Assembly (NCBI RefSeq): GCF_017562075.2 | Contig: NC_054082.1 | Span: 43,299,797 to 43,363,796, forward strand | DNA length: 64,000 nucleotides | DNA from: Anopheles merus | Lineage: Eukaryota > Arthropoda > Insecta > Diptera > Culicidae | Reading direction: 5' to 3' | Part shown: positions 1 to 11,480 of the stretch, one piece after another | Position numbering within the stretch: position 1 is the stretch's first letter | How the letters are laid out: each line of letters begins with the position of its first letter | Translations under genes and position numbers: made by a program | The notes under the pieces: generated by a model | What the model saw: only the letters and a program-made list of their open reading frames with translations | Told to the model about the DNA's origin: nothing | Databases searched by the model: none

Positions 1-1505
1 ATCAACTGCAAGTCCAACTCATGGCTCCAGCAAGCAACGAAAGGGAAATCGTTTTTCCATCAGGTCGAAATTTAATTAGACTACCGCTCGTGCTGCATGC
101 AAACGAGGCAGCGGAAGGACAATGACAGCAGGACTGGCGGAAAAACTTTCGCCGTTTTGGTTGGTCTCGCTGTGGTCTTGTCGGTGTCTTGAGATAGCAG
201 CGCACCACTAGGCGCGCTGTGCCCTTACCGGTAGGTGTTAAAGTTGCACGTTCCTGTCTTCACCAAAACACGATTTTCCCTGCTTTTTTCTGCCAACTTT
301 TCATGGAGGATAATTGTGCGAGGGAAATAAAACTAGCCTCGGGACGGAGCGTACCAACATCACTACCGCAATCGCTAGTCGCCTTCCAGTAACGCCAAGC
401 TGTTGCATTATTGGCCTTCAAATGGGCAGTAAAAATAGTCGGAAAATTTATGCACAGCCATGGCAAATGGTAAAACGAGCACGGGAAGAAGGCGTATAGA
501 GGAGGAGGGAAATAATTTGAACGAAAGTTGTTCATCTACCGTTTTTCGAGGAAAAGAAAAGGGCCACGCGCGCGGTAGAGAGTGAGAGACAATTTGGACG
601 ATAAATTCGGAGCAAATTGCACCTCGCTATTGCTGGGCCTTTTGCCTTCTTCTGTGAGCTACGTACGTTCTGTGAGCCCCTCCTCTCTTCTACTCAGCCT
701 GCATTTTGTCGGGGAGCAATCTTGACACGCCGTCCTGTGCACTAGGGGCCGTCTTGAAAGGCTGGGAGTTCCATTCCGGCTGGGAGTTCAAAAACAGGCC
801 AGCATGCAAACAGTTTCATAAATTTTCCTCCACTATTAACACGGGTGGTGGTGGTACAGCGGGTTTGCTGTGAGTAGTTAAGAATAGTGGTAGAGATTTT
901 CTTTTGCTTTGTTCATTGCTTCCCAAAAGCGGACACAAGGTATGGACAATATTATGCCGATTCGAGCTGTCGGGCATGAGTGTGCCGCCGGCATGCGCTT
1001 TGTGGTGTGGTGTACAATCATAGCGTTAGAATGGTTACACCTGTGGTGGCCAGACGCTGTACAGGAAAAGCGAAGCAATCGATTTTAAGTGATCGATAAT
1101 GATGTTAAGACATATTTTATTATGTCGGCTCTGTTTAATGTTGCCACCTCGTCTGTGCTCTCACCGTTCGCCTCGGTGTACTTGCTCGTCTTGGGCTCAA
1201 TGTGCATGTGTGACGTGAGGGTGTTGTTGTTTCTCTCTTCAGTAACAACTTGTTTAGCAATAAATCGACATGATAAATGAAACGCGTGGGGAGTGTTCTA
1301 GTAACATCAAACGAAATGAGCAAAAAAAGCAGCTTGCTTGACCATTTCCAACACTACATAAAGTATGAAGTGTAAGAATTTGTACCGATAGTAGAAAGCG
1401 TACTTTCACCTCTGTTATCTACCATTTCTCGTTGGCTAAGTTGATAACAAACCAAACTACGGTCTTTTGCAATCTGCTTTTTAGTGGAAGTGTTCAAGTA
1501 ACTGT
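1..1505. other. non-coding unique sequence
   Basis: No reading frame here looks like a gene. Base composition is balanced and of high complexity. A 12-base direct repeat (GGCTGGGAGTTC) occurs at 760-771 and 778-789, an 18-base period. Nothing else is supported. Confidence 0.5.
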
Positions 1506-1577
1506 GGCTCGTTGGTCTAGGGGTATGATTTTCGCTTCGGGTGCGAGAGGTCCCGGGTTCAATTCCCGGACGAGCCC
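1506..1577 (+). tRNA. tRNA-Pro (anticodon CGG)
   Basis: A complete 72-base cloverleaf can be folded by hand. The 7-bp acceptor stem pairs GGCTCGT (1506-1512) with ACGAGCC (1570-1576), followed by discriminator C at 1577. The anticodon loop TTCGGGT places CGG at 1538-1540, so it reads CCG proline codons. The T arm CCGGG-TTCAATT-CCCGG is perfect. The internal pol III promoter is visible as an A-box region (TGGTCTAGGGG) and a B box (GGTTCAATTCC, 1556-1566). The first T4 run downstream is at 1613-1616, a fairly long trailer. CCA is not encoded and there is no intron. The anticodon stem begins with a T-G wobble pair. The sequence is identical to the minus-strand copy at 15859-15930. Confidence 0.97.
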
Positions 1578-4232
1578 CAATCCGATGTTGTGCGGTAATT
1601 AATTTATATGCATTTTAATACTATCGTACTATCATAAAGCCTGAATGGGCGTGATCTGCCTTTTTATGCTAATTTCCATTTATTTTTGTATTTAGCTTAC
1701 CGTGGGTACTCCAATTAAATACAGTAGGGAGACACGGGGTGAGAACAAAAGAGTGCCGAGATACATTTTGCTGAGTGCGTAAACTACCAGGCGATCAGCA
1801 AAAATTATAGGACAATCCGTAGTCCAAACATCCGGAACACGCGAGCACCCACCCCCCTGAGCACTCGATCTCATCACACTCGCTGGCTCGGACGGAACTC
1901 GGTGTGCTCGGAACAGTCGGTTACCCCCGATGGATACTCGTCGACCGAGTGGCCTTGCTTCTCCTATCTGTGCGCCGTGAGTACGGGGTACCGCGGTGAA
2001 CCAATCATGCCGATTACCGGAACCCACGGAACGCATCATGTGTCACCATCCAACGGCCAACACCACCCTGAGTGATATGATGTACCTTTGACCGGAGTCG
2101 GTTCTTTTCCCTGTTTGCAATGAGATAATTCACGGTACTCAATGCTCATAGACATAGATTGGCATAGACTCACACTGCGGCCGGGGTCTGCGTATCTACG
2201 TATCACGAGTGTCCTAACCCTTGCAACTAATGCGAGCGAGAGTGGGCAAATCTTAGCGCGTAAATTCATCCTACAAAATGAGCGTTTGCAATGAATACAT
2301 CGTATTTCGAACGCAGCTCCCACCTCCGAAACGCCCATTGTGTTCGATATATTGTGTGACCCTTCATACTGCCACGGCCTAATGAGCGGTACGTGTGCGC
2401 TGCATCCGACTGCGACGCCGACTGACATCGGCATCTTCGGCTTGCCTCCTTGTACCGGAACAGGATCCGCCAAATAGGAAAGCTAGCGGACGCGTCTACG
2501 GTGAAGAAGTCTCATTTCCGTTGCCGGAAGTGACGGAGTTCTCGCACCAAACCAAACGCACCATAGGCCCGTACTGAATGAGGTTGATCAAAAGCGGGGA
2601 AACGCCTATTCAATGGTTTAAAAATTGGGAAATATTAGACGGTACAGTCCGTTCAAAGTTTATTAGCATTGAAACGTATTTTAATGTGAACTAAACCGGG
2701 TACGAACTAATTAAGCATTTCGATTGCTCTGCTCAATTCTGAGCACGAGCAGCACATTAGCGTCACCGCTGTAGATGTCACGGACCCGCTAGACCGTTGG
2801 AAAATGTCCGAACGAACAGTCCGGCTAGACTGACTTTCGATGATAGACGATGAGGCACAATAAATGAATAGTGCAGTACGCTGTTCCCGAGACTGATGGA
2901 TGAAATCAAATGCAATCAATCATCATTTCCATACGCGTGGCCGCATGATTTTATTAATGCCCGATTGGAAACTTCCTACTAGCGAGGCCCGACAGTGTTC
3001 CATCCCGGAAGCTTTGAGCTACGAAGGCGAGGAATAATGCTTCGAATATTTGATGTGCTCGTTTGATGGCATTTGCATGTAAACAGTAATCTGGCCGTGG
3101 TAAAAGATATGAATTTTCCATGACAATTTTGAAAGAAAATCAGGAATGAAGTGTTTTGAACGATTGTTCATCTCACCAATTCAGAATTAGCAGGTGTTTT
3201 ATTGTGATATTAAAGAATAGATTATTTTTCAATCAGAAACATTGATGTATGCATTCACCATTTTTCCAGTGTTAAACAAAGTATAATGGACGTAAAACTT
3301 TGTTTAAATGTATATTTCAATTCCCCCAAGTAGTTATATTATAGAGAAAAAAGATAAAACAAAAACTTTGAAAATGGGAAGGTTGGACAGTATTTTTTTT
3401 CAAAACAAATGTTTTTACTATGATACACTGGTTTAAAACACTGATGACAGTCGAGAGTATTCCCACTAGGAAAGGGTCATAACTCTCATACTTTCATCAT
3501 TGTCGAGTGACAGATGTCGTACTCTGACGGCAGAATACCTCCTCCCTGAACCTTATCGGTTGAAAATGTCCTATCCTACACCTTTCACAAAGCGTCACTA
3601 CAGAACAAGTTGTATTTTTTTAGTTAAACGTGCATCTGGTGCAATGCTCTGCGTCAACCAGAAGGACGCTTGCTGGAAAACGAATGGTACACACACATAC
3701 AACGTTGCAATTTTACAAAAAATGGTATGGTGTGAAAAATGCACAAATAAATAAACTCTTCCCACTGAGCCATGGTCATCCTGGGAGAGATGAGACATGT
3801 CGTTAAACAAGTTACCGTTCGAGTTATGTGTGTGGTCCTCAAAGTTGGGACTCGTTTTCTTTTGTGATGGTCTCTTTTTACATCCGGCTCGGTAGAAATA
3901 AATGCGTAAAGCTTAACGCAAACAGGGAAAGCACCGCGATGGGGAAGTGTTGGGGATAGCCTCCTAAAAACATGCCAACGACAAGATAAGAAAATGTTTC
4001 ATTTTGTTCTTCTCCATTCCGTAACGTGCATCATGCACTCACGAGAACACCAGCACAACAACACAAGTTTCAGTTTGCCGGCTCATCTGTTACCTTCCAT
4101 GTTCTCGTCGGTGTTGCATCAGCGCAGTAGAATGCAACGTGACCTGGCGTCCTGTGAGAAGTTTAATTAAAAGGATGCATTTTGGAACACATTGACCGTC
4201 GTCGTGTTCGTCGGACGCTCGCAGCAGCACAC

Positions 4233-4236
<4 letters not shown>
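1578..4236. other. non-coding sequence
   Basis: No convincing coding region. The first part (about 1.7-2.6 kb) is GC-balanced and of high complexity; 3.1-3.45 kb is AT-rich. A composite motif, POU octamer ATTTGCAT overlapping forkhead core GTAAACA, lies at 3071-3085 and is the only regulatory-looking site I would name. Confidence 0.45.
3071..3085 (+). promoter_or_regulatory. possible POU/forkhead composite site
   Basis: The sequence ATTTGCATGTAAACA joins the octamer bound by POU-homeodomain factors to a forkhead core (GTAAACA). Both motifs are established consensus sites, but their use here is inference from sequence alone. Confidence 0.2.

Positions 4237-4294
<58 letters not shown>
4237..4294. 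repeat. (CT)29 microsatellite
   Basis: An uninterrupted run of 29 CT dinucleotides, followed to about 4314 by an impure T/C tract. It opens long spurious reading frames on both strands (Leu-Ser or Arg-Glu repeats) that are not genes. GA/CT tracts of this type are potential GAGA-factor sites, but nothing here shows that role. Confidence 0.97.
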
Positions 4295-4301
<7 letters not shown>

Positions 4302-6249
4302 TTCTCTCTTTCGAGTGGAGAACTCCGGGATTTTAAATGCGTTCGCGCCATGAGAAATTCGAGTCTACTTGTGAGCGACCGACTCCCTCGCACGTCACTC
4401 ATTGTATTCGATGTGCGAGTAGGACGTACAGTGGTGATGGCACCACCCAACAGTTCGTACGCACTTTAAAACCGTGACTTTTTATGTTCTTTTTGCACCC
4501 TTCCGTCGCTACAGCTACCCCGAGCAAACGAGCTAACTATCCAGAGCTAACTGCTCATCTCGCCCCAAACTCCACGATGATACTTTCGTTCGCCTGCTGT
4601 CGATAAAAGTTTGATTAATGCACCTTGTTCGATCGTTCATCGGGGCCTACTCCGTGGTCCACTCGCAGGCAGAACTATTCCCCGCGCCAGACAACAAACC
4701 CCAAACTCTATCGTACTTTTCGGAACGCTTGTTGTAGTTCTGCGTTGCGTATCTGATTAACATTCATTTTGGGCACAAGGGCAAAAGAACGATCGTGCCT
4801 TGGCCGAATGTGTTAACCTCCCTCTGACTGGCCTGACCGCCCACCATTACCACCACCGTCCCTTTTTTTAACGGTGTGTTGCCTCCTGCCCCATCGAATG
4901 TGAAACGTGACACGTGCGCTGCATTGCAAGCATCGGTCCAATGTTGGAGAAATTATCGACTATCGAATTGGAAACCTTGCAACCTCGCACATGAGACATA
5001 CGCACAGAACTTTTTTTTATGTCGTTGGTAGTCTTCACTCTTCGTTTCGAGTGGGCTTCGCTGAGACTCTCCCATGACCTGCGGGGTTCCGGCTTCTGTG
5101 ATAGCTTGCACACACGTACTCACGCCGAGTACTATGGGGGAGAGGAGGGAGTACAGCTGTCAAAGATCGCGAAATATGTACGGAAATTGATTCCCATGCG
5201 TACCGATTGTTTGGTCCGTCAAGCCGTTTACGTGCCTGTCGGTATCGGCTTGTGCGCACCGAGCGTTTCCGGTGCTAGTTGCCGGTTGTGCTGCCGTGGG
5301 TTGGAGTTGGTGTGGATGGGTGTGAAATATTCACGAGCCGATAACGATTTTGAATGAAAGTACGAAGCAATGAGGAAGGTACAGCAGCACATGCTAACAT
5401 AAATGCAAATCCGCACCACCAAAAACGACAAGACGAGCTCGCGCTTTGTAAATGCGTCATAATGTTTTTTTTTTTTTATGGGACGATACACTACCACTCC
5501 TACGGAAAATGTGCTGAAATGTTGTGTTTCAGCATGAACGTTTAAAGCATCTTTGGGATATTACCTGTGTTTAATAAATTAACGAAAAATGGTTCTCGTT
5601 TGCGTATCGCGCTCTAACCAGCGCCTGAAAGCAGACAACCGATAAGCACTCGTTGCATTAACAAAAACCTTCCCTAAAGCAGGATTGACTGGCGCACGAA
5701 TCGCCATTTCTCGAAATGTAATCAATATGCTGAACGCAACAGTGAATCAATCAATCAATAATCGATAGACAAAATAGTCATTAATTTTGCAAAGTCAAAG
5801 TGCCCCCGTTCCCCCGTTCGAGCGGGGAGCGGCACGTAGCGCATCGGCAACGGGCACCGGAAAGGAAAATACAGCAAACGAACGTCAAATATTTAATCCA
5901 GCACCAGTGCGCTCTCTTTACCGACTGCATCCGTGCGTGACACGCGAGGCAAATGTTTTGCACAAACAGCGGCAGCGTGCCAATGAAGTGTGAATACATT
6001 TCGCCGAAAGTAATGAAGTCAAGCCATATTATTTGCAATACATTTGTACCCTGACACGGACGCGGTGTGGCATGTATTGGCTCGATGGTTGGTTTTTTTA
6101 AGCTCTGCAATATAAAAGCAATTCAAATTTAAAGCAAGAAACGGAAAACGAACTTGTAGAATACTTTTTTATCCAACCCCAATACTGATACTTCCAACCG
6201 TACACACATGCCAGTATCGACGTGTTCCGCCTGTTCCGCCGATGGTTGT
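4295..6249. other. non-coding sequence
   Basis: GC-balanced, high-complexity sequence with a T run near 5466-5477 and no supported gene. Short overlapping frames occur on both strands, but none shows a recognisable domain. The last 8 bases (6250-6257) are the left target duplication of the transposon that follows. Confidence 0.45.
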
Positions 6250-6269
6250 GTCTGCACTAGTGATGGGCA

Positions 6270-6610
6270 AAACGGCTCCGAAGCCGGAGCCGGCTCCGAC
6301 CGGCTCCAGACAATTTCGGAGCCGGCTCCGGAGCCGGCTCCGCTCCGACGGCTCCGGAGCCGGCTCCACTCCGACGGCTCCGGAGTGGACTCCGACGGCT
6401 CCGGAGCCGGCTCCGCACCAACGGCCCCGGAGCCGGCTCCGCACCAACGGCTCCGGAGCCGGCTCCGCACCAACAGCTCCGGAGCCGGCTCTGCTCCGAC
6501 GGCTCTGGGGCCGGCTCCACTCCGACGGGTCCGGAGCCGGTTCCGCACCAACGGCTCCGGAGCCGGCTCCGCACCAACGGCTCCGCTCCAACGGCTCCGG
6601 AGCCGGTTTT
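6270..6610. repeat. left GGAGCCGGCTCC tandem array
   Basis: About a dozen degenerate copies of a 26-bp unit, GGCTCCGGAGCCGGCTCCGC plus ACCAAC or TCCGAC. The central GGAGCCGGCTCC is self-complementary. The array is inverted relative to the one at 6877-7245, so the two halves could pair into a very long GC-rich hairpin. Confidence 0.9.
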
Positions 6611-6876
6611 AACACAAAGGACCAAAATAACTTTTTCAATGAAGTTTCAATCGAGGAAATCCGTAAATAACGGAGTAGGTATGTTTAAAAGAATTTATCA
6701 AAAAAAAATATCGATTAGTTTTGAATACTGTTAAGAAAGACGAGACTAACGAATGCTACACAACGTCATGCATGTCAATACTGCAATCATATCGTGTGTT
6801 AGCTTCCACAAGTGCGAGAATATATATTCGTTTTTTATTACACTATCATTCGATGATGTCCTATTGAACCGTTAGT

Positions 6877-7245
6877 GCGGAGCCGTTGGTCCGGAGCCGT
6901 TGATTCGTCGCCGGCTCCGGACCGGTGGGCCCGAAGCCGGCTCCGCAGCCGTTGGAACGGAGCCGTGAATGCAGAGCCGTTAGTCCGGACTCCGGAGCCG
7001 GCTACGAAGCCGTTGGTGCGGAGCCGGCACCAGAGCCGTTGGTGCGGAGCTGGCTCCGGAGCCGTTGGTGCGGAGCTGGCTCCGGAGCCGTCCAAGCGGA
7101 GTCGGCTTCGGAGCCGTCCAAGCGGAGCCGTCGGAGCGGAGTCGGCTCCGGAGCCGTTGGTGCGGAGCCGGCTCCGGGAAAAAGTCGGAGCCGGCTCCGA
7201 AGCTGTTAGTCCGGAACCGGCTCCGGAGCCGTTGGTGCGCTCCGA
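6877..7245. repeat. right GGAGCCGGCTCC tandem array (inverted)
   Basis: The same repeat family as 6270-6610 in the opposite orientation, read here as GTTGGTGCGGAGCCGGCTCC and variants. Units are more diverged than in the left array, with several lacking one half of the palindrome. Confidence 0.88.
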
Positions 7246-7267
7246 AACGCCCATCACTAGTCTGCAC

Positions 7268-9459
7268 CGCTGGATTGGATATTATTTAAAGAGCAGTATC
7301 AAAGGGAAATTGTTTAATCCGGCCCGGGAATCGCTGCTTCAGTCGGCACCGGCTTGACCGGTGGCCAACCGACAGGCATGGCTTCTTTCCATTGGCCGTC
7401 GGCGATGGTGGCAAATTAACAGTTACTTCCGTATGCATCGCTGACCGATCGTCGGTTCGGTGAGCTGCATCTAGCCAGTTCGATTAGCCGCATTTGCATT
7501 TCCCGGTCCTGCGCACGGGAACGAAACCAAGTGACGGTTCTCGGCTGCAAATGTTGTTCAGCAATCTGGACAGCATGCGGCCTGAGCGAAAGGTTTGCGT
7601 GGGGATGAGCGGTTTTCTTTCTGCCGCTTCAACAACATCAACAACAATAACAGCAGCAAAAAATACGCTCGGGCCAAATCCTGCCCTCCGATCTCGGAAC
7701 AATTCTTCGCCCTCGGCTGAACACACACACACACGCGCGGATCGGACTTAACGCATCGGTGCCAATTCTCAAACTCCATTCGACCCTTTCCCACCCCCTC
7801 CCATACCCGGACGTGGCCAGTCTCTCCTGTCTGGCTGGGACGATTGATTGAATTTGACGTTTTCCCGCTGCACTGGAGTGCCCGTCACTTTCGTACGCTT
7901 CGCATCTCGGCTTTCTGCAGCCGTCGCGCGGGCACTCAGGTTTGCATAATTCCTTCCCAGGGTTTCGAGGTTGGCTTAGCATCTTTTGCCATGCACAACA
8001 TGCCGGCGCAACTATGTGTTGATAAAAGTTTGCCAAGCCTCGGTCGGTACGCGCCATTGTTGGACAACTGACGGCTGAAATTGAAACGCGCGCCGGCCCG
8101 GTCAAACCGGGACCGTGACCGGGGATCGAAATGCATTTTGCAAAGTAATGAAATGCGCCACTTCGTTGTGGGCTCGGGAAAAGGGATTTTAATGCACACA
8201 CGTACTATTGGCAGTTGTGGGAAATTTGATCGACGTTGCTTAATTAGCTCCGGTCCGATGGTACGCGTGGTTCGATCCTTGTTAGAAATGTGCCAGCCTC
8301 CAGCGTGGGTTCTACAAAATAAAAAATAAAATTGTCGAAGTGTAGTATAGAAATGATAAAGGCAATGCAACAACGTTGCTGATTCATATTTGATGACAGA
8401 TTACGGAAAATATTAAAGGCCCAAGTACCTGACGTTCCCGCACGAACAAGTGAAACTGAAATTGATCGGTTTAATTAAAGCCACAATGAAATATGATAGT
8501 GTAAGATCGAGCTCTGAAACTTAATCACAGTCATGAAAAAAAAAAACGAGCCAAAAAAGCAAGCGTGTCCTGCTTGGCGTGATGCTCGCATCTATCGATC
8601 ACTTATTCTCATCGCTTTTTTTTTTAAGCAATGATTGCGTTTTTGCCTCTTCGTGCACATTTTTGCCTTGATATGCTGCAAGCCAGCTTGATTGGCTCGC
8701 TTTGTTCACAAAGCATGTGTACTGCACGTGGGTATTTTTTTGTATGGTTTATTTTTGACACCAGCTTTTTTGTGCCACTAGTGTGTGTGTGTGTGTGCCT
8801 TATTTGTTTCAAATATCCCGATCTCACGTGTCGTCTCCAACACGCAATGGGGAGTGGGTTTTTTTTTTGTGATCGGTGACACATCTGTTTCTAACGTTGG
8901 CAGCGAATTCACGATGCACGATGCTTCGTTGGGGTGGTTGTTTTTATTTATTTTTATCCGTTCTCGCCTTAATAATGAATGGTACTTCTTGTGTATAGCG
9001 CGAACTATATTTTTTACGAGAACATCAAATTAGTGTTCCGAACTTCAAATGTCGTAGACGAACTGTTTCCACCATGAACGATGGTGGCGTGCCGATGTGG
9101 ACAACAAGTACAGTTGCCCATTGTGTCGTGTGATCGTGTAACTTGTGTGGCTCGTGGTTCGAAAAATGAGAATATGTTAGTACAATGGGCTTAAATCATT
9201 GTAATAGCACAGCATAATTAGAACAAGACTTTAATATGAAAAAGTTGATTTAACATTTCGCAGCGCCTATATTTAGTTCGATATAAAAGTACATACAATT
9301 TCAATGAACAAATTAATAAGATTTTTTAATTAAAAATAGTAAACCTAGATATTAAATCTAGAACAACATATTAAAGATACGATGCAAATAATTGGACGCT
9401 TATCAATTGAAATAGTCTGGCATACAGAAATATCTCAACAATTGTGTTTTATTAGGAAA
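7268..9459. other. non-coding sequence with short repeats
   Basis: The 7.3-8.3 kb part is GC-balanced with small CAA/CAG-type repeats around 7628-7661. A pure (GT)8 tract lies at 8781-8797. From about 9.2 kb the sequence becomes AT-rich. No gene is supported; the long minus-strand frame near 7638-8201 lacks any recognisable domain. Confidence 0.4.
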
Positions 9460-9461
9460 TA

Positions 9462-10157
9462 TTGTAATTTGCCAATTGTTGCACACCTCCCAATTATTCC
9501 ACACTATTTACAATTAGTTGTTTTTTTTCAAATATTCAGAAAACCTTGATAAGAAGCATTTTCCTTGAATATTTAGCATTTCTGATGCATTTCCCACTAT
9601 TTTACTTTTAATAAAATGATTTTTAGCAACATTTTTGTCTTTTATACATTGCATTTGCAAAAACTTATTTTTATACACTGTTTAACAATTGGAATAAAGA
9701 GAGTGCTTTAATCCTAATTATTGCACAGTGTTTGTTAACAATTGGCGTGCGGTTGCAGGTGCAAGTTTGTTACTTATATTTGCGGAATTTTGGCTTGAAC
9801 CAAGGACAAACGAGTAATGTAACAGTATTGTCCTAAACACTATTCGATAGAAAAACAATGTATGGATCTTTTTCGTCGGTTTCAGTGTATAGGAAAGTGT
9901 GCAATAGTTTTTACTGTTCAATATTAAAATTTTGAATTCCTTTAAGTGTGCAACAATTGGATTTTTGAATAATTCTTAAAAACAGTGTTTCTAGACATTA
10001 TTCATAATTTTTCTGTCTTAAATAAAATACACTTACTATTGCTTAAACAATAATGATGTATAGAAGACTCACATAACAAGAATATTGGAATTTCATCCAT
10101 CTCAAACATATCAAATACGTTCGCTGTTCCCTTAAGTGTGCAATTGACAAATTACCC
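9462..10157 (-). mobile_element. TA-flanked MITE, copy 1
   Basis: A 696-bp AT-rich element with inverted ends, TTGTAATTTGCCAATTG at the left and, on the reverse strand, GGGTAATTTGTCAATTG at the right. It is flanked by TA at 9460-9461 and 10158-10159, the target duplication of Tc1/mariner-type elements. Read on the minus strand it aligns by eye along its length with 45836-46573. The motif CAATTGTTGCACAC is repeated inside it near 9474, 9489 (diverged), 9947 and 10136, as expected of subterminal transposase-binding repeats. No transposase is encoded. Confidence 0.75.
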
Positions 10158-10159
10158 TA

Positions 10160-11204
10160 TGTTATAGGCCAAATTGTTAGCTGCTTGCAAGACTTGCAGT
10201 ACAATTGTATCTTAAGATCTCTCTAAATCTCTAAAAGTGATGTGACCCTGCTGTAGGTTGATTTGAGGTTGGTAGGTTGATGTATGTGTGCTATGGGAGC
10301 AAAAAAATTGTAATTCATATAAAAAGAAAAGATTTTTTTTTGTACGTGACAAAGGAAAAACCAAAAATGATAAAAATCCGACGATCCATATTCGCATTAT
10401 GCATTCATCTGGCGACCCAATTGGAAGGCATAAAAAACCGCAAAACGTTCAATTAAGTTGCCTGCGGTGGCAGGACGAATGAAACATTTACCAGCCCAAC
10501 TACTGGCGCTGTGTGCCACCAGTAGTGCAGTGCGGGGGCTTTCTCCGGCTTGTAGAGAAGTGTGCGCGTGTCCCGGACAGTCGGTAGCGCACGGACCTGC
10601 TCCAACGGGTCGGCCAATTTGCTGCCGAATGGTTGAAATATTCATGCACATTTGATGCGAAATATTAAAAATTCAATTTGGAGCCCGTTCACATCGATTG
10701 GCAAAATTGAAGTGGGGTAATAATGAGAAGACCGCAGAGGGTGGAGACCGGAGCGCGAAATGCATTCGGGGCCATTCGTTTATGTCGGTGCATTCGCTTT
10801 ACGGTAGAGCGGCAATATATTCCAGCATCCGACCGCAAGCATCCAACCTGGGGACGGAAAATGGAACGGAAATTGACATTGACTGATCATTCGTGAAGCA
10901 ACCGTCGCCGGTAAACAACTGCATGCCTGCGGAATACGTTTACGGAAAGATGCGTCGAAAAAAGATAATGAAAATAATAACATCAAACGTGTTGGCAGAT
11001 ATATCGGAGAAAGCATCACATACAAAAAACCTCATTCTCGTGTAGCCTGATAATGCGTTCAACTTGTGAACGCATTTTTAAAAGGTGTTCGATGTTTTAC
11101 TTATTTCTTTTTGTCATTATTGTGAGAGTGTGAAATAATTCAAATGCTTATACACTTTGCATGAAAGTTCCCGAGACACACAGGAGATGTACAAAACACA
11201 ATTC
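10160..11204. other. non-coding sequence
   Basis: Mostly GC-balanced from 10.4 to 11.0 kb, with a small hairpin (ACTACTGG...CCAGTAGT) near 10498-10526. No supported gene or RNA. Confidence 0.4.
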
Positions 11205-11480
11205 TCATGACATGCGCGTCACTAGTAGATCCGAGGCTCCCAATTTTCGCGATTTTGATTGCAACGATTGAAAGCATTTGAACCGCGTGTTTACACCGAG
11301 GACTCGGTAGCCGTCCATCATCGCGAAGATGAAGTAAACTTCCGACAAAACGTCAATATATTCCTCACTGAAATCGCGCAGCAAATCCTCCCCCGTAGGA
11401 TGATTTTTTCCTTTGCGTGTTGTCAAGTGGATTGATGGCACTGTGCGACGGTACGCGTCAGGAGGCACAGCATGACACAT
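11205..11480 (-). CDS. candidate small protein, unknown family
   Basis: An open frame of 91 codons on the minus strand. The central part is acidic and aromatic-rich, with a composition typical of a folded protein (for example LLRDFSEEYIDVLSEVYFIF), and codon choice looks ordinary rather than repeat-driven. A stop codon lies just before the first ATG in the same frame, and I see no acceptor site that would extend it, so a single-exon start at 11480 is the simplest reading. There is no signal peptide, membrane segment or recognised motif. It could be a small gene, one exon of a larger gene, a fragment of a decayed gene, or chance. Confidence 0.27.
   Translation of the reverse strand: MCHAVPPDAYRRTVPSIHLTTRKGKNHPTGEDLLRDFSEEYIDVLSEVYFIFAMMDGYRVLGVNTRFKCFQSLQSKSRKLGASDLLVTRMS

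Larger units (their letters stand above)
6258..7259. mobile_element. non-autonomous hAT-like element with long inverted subterminal arrays
   Basis: A 1,002-bp element flanked by a perfect 8-bp direct repeat, GTCTGCAC, at 6250-6257 and 7260-7267, which is the target duplication length of hAT elements. Both ends begin with the same 11 bases, TAGTGATGGGC, as terminal inverted repeats. Inside the left end (about 6270-6610) is a tandem array of a 26-bp unit containing the 12-bp palindrome GGAGCCGGCTCC followed by GCACCAAC or a variant. The right end (about 6877-7245) carries the same unit inverted. About 265 bp of AT-rich unique DNA separates the arrays. No transposase is encoded, so it must be mobilised in trans. 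The repeat opens many spurious Pro/Ser/Arg-rich frames on both strands. Confidence 0.9.

Noticed and set aside
4163..4469. Arg-Glu or Leu-Ser repeat proteins on both strands
   Set aside because: Translation of the (CT)29 microsatellite.
6129..7357. Several Pro/Ser/Arg/Ala-rich repeat frames of 90-160 codons on both strands
   Set aside because: All are readings of the 26-bp transposon array; open in many frames at once, which is expected of a short repeat without stops.
7638..8201. 187-codon minus-strand frame
   Set aside because: No recognisable domain, ends in a Cys run coded by a CAA-type simple repeat, and overlaps other equally open frames.
10498..10526. Small hairpin ACTACTGG...CCAGTAGT as an RNA element
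   Set aside because: Only 8 bp of perfect stem, expected by chance in a window of this size.
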